NCBI GenBank assembly: GCA_035354275.1
Contig: DAOQAU010000060.1
Span: 1-9,358, forward strand
Direction of reading: 5' to 3'
DNA: 9,358 nt
Origin: DAOQAU01 sp035354275
GTDB lineage: Bacteria > Cyanobacteriota > Vampirovibrionia > Gastranaerophilales > Gastranaerophilaceae
Positions 5,322 through 9,358 of this stretch are shown here, piece after piece. The notes under the pieces are model-generated. The model did no database searches and was not told the origin of the DNA. It worked only from the letters and a program-made list of their open reading frames with translations. Every line of letters starts with the position of its first letter. Within the stretch, counting starts at the first letter, position 1. The translations under genes were made by a program, and so were the position numbers.

Positions 5322-6179
5322 TTACACTGCTGTAACAATCATTTTTGCCAAAGATTTAGGCACAACTGTTTTTGCTCCGTACAGATAAAGTCCTCTTACA
5401 AGGTCAGAGAAGCTGTCTTTATCTCTAAGGCTTTCGATTTTTGCAAGTTGGGAGGCAAAAGTTATTGCTTCGTTTGTTCCTGCCAGAACGTAGAATTTAC
5501 CGCCTACGGCAGATAAATTTGTGCTTACAAGAACGTCCATGCCTGCAATTCTTCCTATCGCACCTTCTCTTAATGTTTCGTCTGCAACATTGTGAGCACT
5601 TATAAATTCAGGGCTTTGAAGCAGATAAGATTCGATGCTCGGGTTAATTACAACCCAAGGTTTTTGGTTGTTTGAAAGTGCATCTGCATTTTTGAGTTTA
5701 AGTGCAAGATTTACAAAGTTTTCATAGATTGTTGTTTTGCTTAAAGTAACAGCACTTTGTTCTGTTCCTACAACGTTTGAAGAATCGGCATAAGCATGTT
5801 GTGAAAGTAAGTAGGTGTCTTGAACCTGTTCAATCGCTTTTTTGGCATTTTGAAGATGTGCTTCCATAATGCTCTGGTTAGCTTGTGCTTGTGCAACATC
5901 ATTAATTTTGAACGCAAAGAATTTTTTCTGGTCTATTATTAAATCTGTTGTTGAAGGAGAAAGCTCGTTGTAGGTTATAGCAGAAGAGCTTACTGTTGAA
6001 ACCGTAACTTCTGCAGGAGTGATTATTTTAACGCAATCCCCTTGATTTTTGATTTCGCCTTCGTAATTTCTGTTTACGCATTGAAGCATAACACAATTTT
6101 TTGATAGCATTGTATTCAGCTTTTGGCTCCATATTTCAGGGATAAAAGCTGAATAAGCGTTTACTGTTTGATCGCTCAT
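5322..6179 (-). CDS. Major capsid (coat) protein, HK97 fold
   Basis: This 285-residue protein has the profile of a small HK97-type coat. AFIPEIWSQKLNTMLSKNCV (11-30) matches the N-terminal helix that opens many such coats. GEIKNQGDCVKIITPAEVTV (41-60) and LIIDQKKFFAFKINDVAQAQ (80-99) match the E-loop and spine beta strands ('G-d-v-x-i ... l-x-id-x-x-k-x-f-x-f-x-vdD'). NQKPWVVINPSIESYLL (167-183) and GRIAGMDVLVSTNL (209-222) match the P-domain segment with 'viP ... G-x-i-G-x-vy-s-n'. Its length is well below P22 gp5 (430 residues), so the insertion domain is absent. Many copies build the icosahedral head. AAGGAA precedes the ATG. The gene is followed by a repeat hairpin that could separate its expression from the downstream genes. 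Confidence 0.75.
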   Translation of the reverse strand: MSDQTVNAYSAFIPEIWSQKLNTMLSKNCVMLQCVNRNYEGEIKNQGDCVKIITPAEVTVSTVSSSAITYNELSPSTTDLIIDQKKFFAFKINDVAQAQANQSIMEAHLQNAKKAIEQVQDTYLLSQHAYADSSNVVGTEQSAVTLSKTTIYENFVNLALKLKNADALSNNQKPWVVINPSIESYLLQSPEFISAHNVADETLREGAIGRIAGMDVLVSTNLSAVGGKFYVLAGTNEAITFASQLAKIESLRDKDSFSDLVRGLYLYGAKTVVPKSLAKMIVTAV

Positions 6180-6235
6180 TTTTTTGTTCCTTTCTTTTTT
6201 TAATGTAACTTTTATTTTTTAACAGTGCGGAATTT

Positions 6236-7756
6236 TTATTCATCTAAATATACTTCTTTAAATTCAAGTCCTATTATTGCCATATCATGCTCAATGGAAT
6301 CTCCTTCAACGCAGAGTTGCACCGAATAGTTGGATTCTGAAATTTCTGCTTTATAAGTTGAATCTATGTTTGCAGACCAAAAAGAAATATGCTCGGAATC
6401 ATCATCCCAGTAAGAATTTTTTTCAGTGTTGGTTTCACTGTCCCAGACTAAGGTTGTTATGACTTCGGAAAATATTATATCCGCATCATCTTTTGTCTCA
6501 GAATCGTAATTTTTGTAGGTGGCAAATTTAAAATAATTATCATAACCTTCATCTACTACAAAATAAAATTCATCAATTGTTTTTCTTGAATTTGTAGGGC
6601 CTGCACATAAAAAAGGTGATTTCCACATAAATTCTATTGCGTGTCCGTCAAAAGTATTTCCAAAATCTTCTTTATAGATATTGCCTTCTTTATCTGCGGT
6701 TAAAATATCGTCTTTAAATATGCAAGCTGTTGTAATATCTTGGGGTAAAATCCTTTTAAGCCAAGCTTTGTTGACATAATCGTTAATCCAAATAGTATGA
6801 AAATAATCATCGTTTTTATATGGAATAAAATACCAAACCTGATTTTTCTTTTCATAATTCAGGGCGATTATTTCGTCAAAACGTTCCGTATCAAATTTTT
6901 CAAATTCGGATTTTATATTTAGAGTAATTTCATTTCCCAACTGAATTTGATTTAATTCTCCCACTTGTTCAAGGGCAAAAATACCTTGATTTATGAAATA
7001 CTGTTTATTATTGACGTTAATAACGCCGTTAACTGCCGCCGCGCCTTTATTTGCAAACGGAATTATAGTGAATTCATCGGGATTGGAGCCGGTAAGAAGA
7101 TAAACCATATTTTTTTTGTAAATGGCAAGGTAGTCTTTATATGGTTTAAGGGCGATTATCTCATCGGTATCAGTGTGAAAATCTTTTATAAATCCGGCAT
7201 CTCCTTCGGTCGTAAAATCATCGTATTTGCCTAGTGCAGAAAAATATATTACAGAATCTTTTGCTGCCCAAACTCTGCCTTTATAAACAGCTACAATGTT
7301 TGTAAAAACAGGAATTCCTTCTTCATCTGTAAGCTGGCAGTCATATACATCAAATGTTTCATTTTTTTTCATATAATAAAGGGTATCGGATTTGCTTGAA
7401 ATAATTACACCATTTAAATAATCCGTAAAATTAACTGTTTTGCTGTCTTGAAATTCAATGGGAATTTTTGCAGGTTCTTCTGATTCAAAATCAAATATAC
7501 AAAAAGTACCTTTTTCTGATGAGCATAAAATGAAATTTTTTTTATTCATTTTAATTTGGTGCAGCCCTGTAATTTTTTCGGAATTTTTATCTTTTGCAAT
7601 TAAAATATTGCCTTTTTGTCTTACCAGCCCTTTATTTTGCAAAATTTCAATATTTTTTGAATCGCTCCAGTAGAGTTTATTTGTATCAAGTCCTAATTCT
7701 GTTTTGGTGGAAGATTGTTTAATTCCTCCTCCAAGATTGTAAAATGTATCTGTCAT
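6236..7756 (-). CDS. P22 gp10-like tail nozzle / DNA-stabilisation protein
   Basis: The 506-residue protein starts FYNLGGGIKQSSTKTELGLD (5-24), followed by a 'N-x-e-i ... g-l-x-kR-x-G' segment (35-50). This opening is common to short-tailed phage stabilisation proteins. The core is a series of beta strands, with VAVYKGRVWAAKDSVIYFSA (155-174) and DDFTTEGDAGFI (179-190), DEIIALKPYKDYLAIYKKNM (198-217) and PDEFTIIPFANKG (226-238), which resemble beta-propeller blades of the P22 gp10 type. Such proteins cap the portal-adaptor and hold packaged DNA. The C-terminal third (380-506) is acidic and may bind the tail needle or spike. The ribosome site is GGAG, eight bases before ATG. Fifteen bases separate it from the amidase. 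A receptor-binding role for the C-terminal part cannot be excluded. Confidence 0.5.
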   Translation of the reverse strand: MTDTFYNLGGGIKQSSTKTELGLDTNKLYWSDSKNIEILQNKGLVRQKGNILIAKDKNSEKITGLHQIKMNKKNFILCSSEKGTFCIFDFESEEPAKIPIEFQDSKTVNFTDYLNGVIISSKSDTLYYMKKNETFDVYDCQLTDEEGIPVFTNIVAVYKGRVWAAKDSVIYFSALGKYDDFTTEGDAGFIKDFHTDTDEIIALKPYKDYLAIYKKNMVYLLTGSNPDEFTIIPFANKGAAAVNGVINVNNKQYFINQGIFALEQVGELNQIQLGNEITLNIKSEFEKFDTERFDEIIALNYEKKNQVWYFIPYKNDDYFHTIWINDYVNKAWLKRILPQDITTACIFKDDILTADKEGNIYKEDFGNTFDGHAIEFMWKSPFLCAGPTNSRKTIDEFYFVVDEGYDNYFKFATYKNYDSETKDDADIIFSEVITTLVWDSETNTEKNSYWDDDSEHISFWSANIDSTYKAEISESNYSVQLCVEGDSIEHDMAIIGLEFKEVYLDE

Positions 7757-7771
7757 TTTTTTTCTCCGATT

Positions 7772-8260
7772 TTATTCATTTTCAACGTACCATCTGATTT
7801 TTGATCTTATAAAGCTTCCTATATCATCTTTTTTAATCCAGCAAAAAGGCGGAAGAAAGATGATATCGATTTTGCCTTTGCTTGTTGTATTGGGATGTGC
7901 CTGCCCGAATTCGTAGTGTGTCATAACATTTTGGGGGCAAATGTCTATATCATATTTTTTTGCCAGTTGTGCGCATAATTTCATAGTTGCTTCAAATTGA
8001 ATTCTTGTTATAGGAAATTGTCCGAAATTTTTTGTATCTTTAAAATTTGCCATAGCACACATTGCAACTCCTATTGAGCCTGTGTTGCCGCCTCCTGTGT
8101 GCGGGGCGTACATTCCTGTTTTACATTCAAGATTTGCTTCTGGCTTGAATTTGCCCAAATGGATTTTACCTAAAGTGTCAACTAAAAAGTGATAACATTC
8201 TTTTTCATAAGAAGTCGGGACGGGCCCGCCGGCTGTCCAGTGTAGGATAATTCTTTTCAT
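7772..8260 (-). CDS. N-acetylmuramoyl-L-alanine amidase endolysin (Amidase_2 type)
   Basis: The 162-residue single-domain protein begins with IILHWTAGG (4-12), the first zinc-ligand motif (His7). HTGGGNTGSIGVAMCAM (54-70) is the conserved core segment of Amidase_2/T7-lysozyme-like enzymes, and VMTHYEFGQAHPNTTSKGKI (112-131) followed by Asp132 carries the second and third ligands, His115 and Asp132. The enzyme cleaves the amide between MurNAc and L-Ala in peptidoglycan at the end of infection. There is no signal peptide and no cell-wall-binding domain, so release needs a holin or pore. It begins 9 bases after the helix-turn-helix gene with a strong AAGGAG site, and is followed by the stabilisation protein after 15 bases, so lysis and morphogenesis genes share a transcript. 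Confidence 0.85.
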   Translation of the reverse strand: MKRIILHWTAGGPVPTSYEKECYHFLVDTLGKIHLGKFKPEANLECKTGMYAPHTGGGNTGSIGVAMCAMANFKDTKNFGQFPITRIQFEATMKLCAQLAKKYDIDICPQNVMTHYEFGQAHPNTTSKGKIDIIFLPPFCWIKKDDIGSFIRSKIRWYVENE

Positions 8261-8269
8261 TTTTACTCC

Positions 8270-8479
8270 TTAAACGGTGCTGAAATTTAAGCTGTAGTGC
8301 CTGATATAATTAGCTACAGCATTTGTTCTGTTTCTGGCATTTAATTTAATAACACTTCGCATGACGTGTGTTTGAACTGTTCTTGCAGAAATATTTAAAA
8401 TATAAGCTATTTCTTTGTCGGAATAGCCAAAGCTTAACAGCTCAAGGATTTCCAACTCTCTGTTTGATAACTTCATCAT
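8270..8479 (-). CDS. Stand-alone LuxR/GerE-type helix-turn-helix regulator
   Basis: The 69-residue protein is little more than a GerE DNA-binding domain: LSNRELEILELLSFGYSDKEIAYILNIS, then ARTVQTHVMRSVIKLNARNR. The 'l-t-x-rE-x-evl-x-l-x-x-G-x-s-x-keIA-x-x-l-x-iS-x-x-Tv-x-x-h' signature is complete through the recognition helix. No receiver or ligand-binding domain is present. Starts at 8479 or 8476 (two adjacent ATGs) are preferred to an upstream GTG at 8521, because AAAAGGAATT precedes the ATG pair. It is the first gene after the 8585-8611 terminator and directly precedes the endolysin and virion genes, so it is a reasonable candidate for a late-gene or lysis-timing regulator. What it binds is unknown. 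Confidence 0.8.
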   Translation of the reverse strand: MMKLSNRELEILELLSFGYSDKEIAYILNISARTVQTHVMRSVIKLNARNRTNAVANYIRHYSLNFSTV

Positions 8480-8535
8480 AATTCCTTTTAAAAAGCTACT
8501 ATTCGATATTATTCTTAACACCGGCCAGTTTATTT

Positions 8536-8549
8536 CATGCTACATGCTA
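8536..8549. repeat. Tandem CATGCTA repeat in the regulator leader
   Basis: CATGCTA occurs twice in tandem. CATG-CTA-CATG is a small dyad in the leader of the regulator gene, between the upstream terminator and the ATG. A -10-like TATACT on the minus strand (8559-8564) lies just upstream in transcription direction, so the repeat sits near an expected start site. It could be an operator, possibly for autoregulation. Confidence 0.3.
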
Positions 8550-8584
8550 AAAAACAGTATATTCTAATGTATTTTCTTTTTGTT

Positions 8585-8611
8585 AAAAAAATACGAGGGG
8601 TTTCCCCCTCG
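8585..8611 (-). terminator. Intrinsic terminator after the zinc-ribbon gene
   Basis: On the minus strand CGAGGGG (8611-8605) pairs perfectly with CCCCTCG (8600-8594) around a GAAA tetraloop (GNRA class), followed by TAT and a T-run to 8585. It separates the zinc-ribbon gene from the regulator and late genes, so the late operon must start between 8480 and 8585. Confidence 0.9.
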
Positions 8612-8628
8612 AGTAGAGTAAGATAGTA

Positions 8629-8645
8629 AAGACAAGTTATGTCTT
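8629..8645. repeat. Small hairpin upstream of the terminator
   Basis: AAGACA and TGTCTT pair around a 5-base loop in the 3' untranslated region of the zinc-ribbon gene. The surrounding minus-strand transcript (about 8612-8697) is almost G-free and C-containing, a composition typical of Rho-loading sites. Confidence 0.4.
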
Positions 8646-8673
8646 GGTTAGGATAGTATGGAATATGTGTTGG

Positions 8674-9054
8674 TTATGATTGGTTTATGTAAGGGTTGTT
8701 TTCAAACAACCCTATTTTAAGCGAACTTAAATTTGAATAACATTTCTTTTTAACTCCAAATTCGTTGTAATTAAGATAAAATTTTGAAAATACTTTAATG
8801 CTTTTATATTCGGGCTCTTTTTTACATAGAATTGAATTTTGCAAATTTTCAAAAAGTTTTTTTGCTTTTTCGTTGACTTTTCTCACAAATGAAATATCGT
8901 GATTAAAATCTATTCTGGTAATTTGTACTACCGTATGACCACAAGCAGGACATTTTATTAAATAATCAAGCTCAACAAGCAAATAATTTTTTTCGGGTAC
9001 AAGCGTATAACTTTTGCTTTTTCTTTTTGCCCCGCAGCAGTGAATGTAGCCCAT
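8674..9054 (-). CDS. Small zinc-ribbon protein, unknown function
   Basis: The 126-residue protein has an N-terminal zinc-ribbon: Cys6-Cys7 in IHCCGAKRK, then CPACGH with Cys35 and Cys38, ordered like a C-C ... C-x-x-C site. The middle (45-80) is charged and helical (KKLFENLQNSILCKKEPEYK), and the C-terminus is rich in Tyr, Phe and Asn, with two more Cys (77, 105). Small zinc-ribbon proteins of this kind are common in phage early or accessory regions, often nucleic-acid or protein binding. No specific role can be assigned. It is the outermost phage-like gene before the prepilin-like gene and ends at a strong terminator, so it is a transcription unit of its own. The ribosome site (AAGGG) is modest. 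Confidence 0.65.
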   Translation of the reverse strand: MGYIHCCGAKRKSKSYTLVPEKNYLLVELDYLIKCPACGHTVVQITRIDFNHDISFVRKVNEKAKKLFENLQNSILCKKEPEYKSIKVFSKFYLNYNEFGVKKKCYSNLSSLKIGLFENNPYINQS

Positions 9055-9090
9055 GTAAACCCTTATTTAAACACTATTATCCCCTGTTTT

Positions 9091-9110
9091 ATGGCAAACA
9101 GCTTTACCAT
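9091..9110. promoter_or_regulatory. Dyad-symmetric operator-like site upstream of the zinc-ribbon gene
   Basis: ATGGCAAA-CAGC-TTTACCAT is a 20-base imperfect palindrome (7 of 8 outer positions paired), lying 37 bases upstream of the zinc-ribbon ATG. It could bind a dimeric repressor. No convincing -35/-10 pair could be assigned on the minus strand here. Confidence 0.3.
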
Positions 9111-9160
9111 CGAGGGTGTGAGCCTTAACCACATAATCAGTATAAATCATTTTCAAATTT

Positions 9161-9212
9161 AAAAAAGTCCGCAAAACTACGTAGTACATGCCGTGTACGT
9201 ATTTTTACGGAC
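9161..9212 (-). terminator. Large inverted repeat with U-tract; possible terminator or attachment boundary
   Basis: GTCCG, AAAA and TACGTA (9167-9183) pair with TACGTA, TTTT and CGGAC (9196-9212), with two mismatches, giving a long stem around a centre that itself contains GTAC ... GTAC. On the minus strand the stem is followed by TTTTTT (9166-9161), as in a rho-independent terminator. It would stop transcription arriving from the right. No minus-strand gene is seen to its right within the window, so it may be a terminator of a lost or distant gene, or an integration landmark. Confidence 0.5.
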
Positions 9213-9231
9213 AAAAAATAAATAAAAGAGG

Positions 9232-9298
9232 AGGCTTAAAATATTTGACAACCTTAAAATTAAGGCTTAAAATCATTATAAAAAGAGAGGCTTAAAAT
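9232..9298 (+). repeat. Three AGGCTTAAAAT direct repeats before the prepilin gene
   Basis: AGGCTTAAAAT occurs at 9232-9242, 9263-9273 and 9288-9298. The first and third copies are preceded by GAGG/AGAG, so each looks like a ribosome site plus spacer. The second contains the -10 hexamer and the third supplies the ribosome site of the prepilin gene. Confidence 0.7.
9245..9273 (+). promoter_or_regulatory. Promoter of the prepilin-like gene
   Basis: A perfect -35 TTGACA (9245-9250) is followed after 17 bases by TAAAAT (9268-9273), five of six matches to the -10. The predicted start near 9280 leaves a 20-base leader containing GAGAGG before the ATG at 9300. Confidence 0.7.
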
Positions 9299-9299
9299 A

Positions 9300-9358
9300 A
9301 TGAAAAATAAAATATTAAAAAGGATTTTTGGGTTTACATTGGCTGAAGTTTTGATAAC
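9300..9358 (+). CDS. Type IV prepilin-like protein (start only)
   Basis: Nineteen residues are visible before the window ends: a short basic leader MKNKILKRIFG, then FTLAEVLI and the start of a Thr codon. This is the class III signal: cleavage after Gly11 by prepilin peptidase, methylated Phe at +1, Glu at +5, and the start of the hydrophobic assembly helix. Such proteins form type IV pili or type II secretion pseudopili, outside the inner membrane. It has its own promoter and the ribosome site GAGAGG nine bases upstream. It diverges from all phage genes and is probably host chromosome. Whether it is a major pilin, minor pilin or pseudopilin cannot be told. Confidence 0.85.
   Translation, partial: MKNKILKRIFGFTLAEVLI

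Larger units (their letters stand above)
1..9212. mobile_element. Probable prophage, late region (partial)
   Basis: Portal, small terminase, adaptor, scaffold, coat, stabilisation protein and amidase lie together on the minus strand with short gaps, which is phage late-gene organisation. A prepilin-like, host-type gene starts at 9300 on the opposite strand, so the right prophage boundary is placed tentatively near the large inverted repeat ending at 9212. The left boundary is outside the window. No integrase, repressor, replication gene or large terminase is visible. The P22-like (podovirus) assignment rests on portal, adaptor and gp10-like protein style and on the absence of tape-measure or tail-tube genes in the visible part. 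A complete att pair cannot be seen, so integration is inferred and not shown. Confidence 0.75.

Noticed and set aside
8480..8521. N-terminal extension of the regulator to a GTG at 8521
   Set aside because: The added 14 residues do not belong to the GerE domain and lack a ribosome site, while AAAAGGAATT stands directly before the ATG pair at 8479/8476.
9167..9212. XerC/XerD dif-type recombination site
   Set aside because: The arms do not resemble the conserved dif half-sites and the centre is not a 6-base spacer.

Overview
The window is most of the late (morphogenesis and lysis) region of a tailed-phage genome, probably a prophage with a short-tailed, P22-like virion plan, in a low-GC bacterium. 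Nearly all genes lie on the minus strand. UGA ends several frames (acetyltransferase, scaffold, adaptor), so the standard code fits. The last 59 bases begin a plus-strand gene with a type IV prepilin N-terminus (residues FTLAEVLI after a Gly). That looks like host sequence, so one prophage end may lie between about 9055 and 9230. The leader style, the low GC and heptamer repeats reminiscent of cyanobacterial STRRs are compatible with Gastranaerophilales/Vampirovibrionia, but this host guess is an inference.

Layout in the direction of minus-strand transcription, right to left: a zinc-ribbon protein (9054-8674) ending at an intrinsic terminator; a stand-alone LuxR/GerE-type helix-turn-helix protein (8479-8270), which starts a new unit; an amidase endolysin (8260-7772); a P22 gp10-like tail/DNA-stabilisation protein (7756-6236); an HK97-fold coat protein (6179-5322); a small protein resembling the LLH-type holin C-terminal region (5218-4973); a probable scaffold (4972-4160); a head-tail adaptor (4078-3440); a small terminase subunit (3226-2795); an unknown 118-residue protein (2784-2428); a GNAT acetyltransferase (1704-1153); and the N-terminal 323 residues of the portal (971 to beyond base 1). 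No large terminase is present. Portal comes last and coat precedes scaffold, so the head genes run in reverse of the usual terminase-portal-scaffold-coat order.

Two plus-strand units interrupt this operon. At 1711-2276 a three-helix membrane protein has its own consensus-like promoter and its own terminator: a textbook 'moron' layout and the best candidate for a host-benefit or superinfection-exclusion gene. At 3252-3428 a TATAAT promoter precedes a stem-closed segment with a U-tract and no reading frame, a candidate small RNA.

Three intergenic gaps (991-1183, 4105-4165, 5237-5319) hold phased 7-8-base repeats of the GTGAAYR/TTCACYG family, arranged as facing arms that can fold into long hairpins. 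In two cases the repeat supplies the stop codon of the upstream gene. They may act as attenuators or processing sites between late genes, or be a spreading repeat family.
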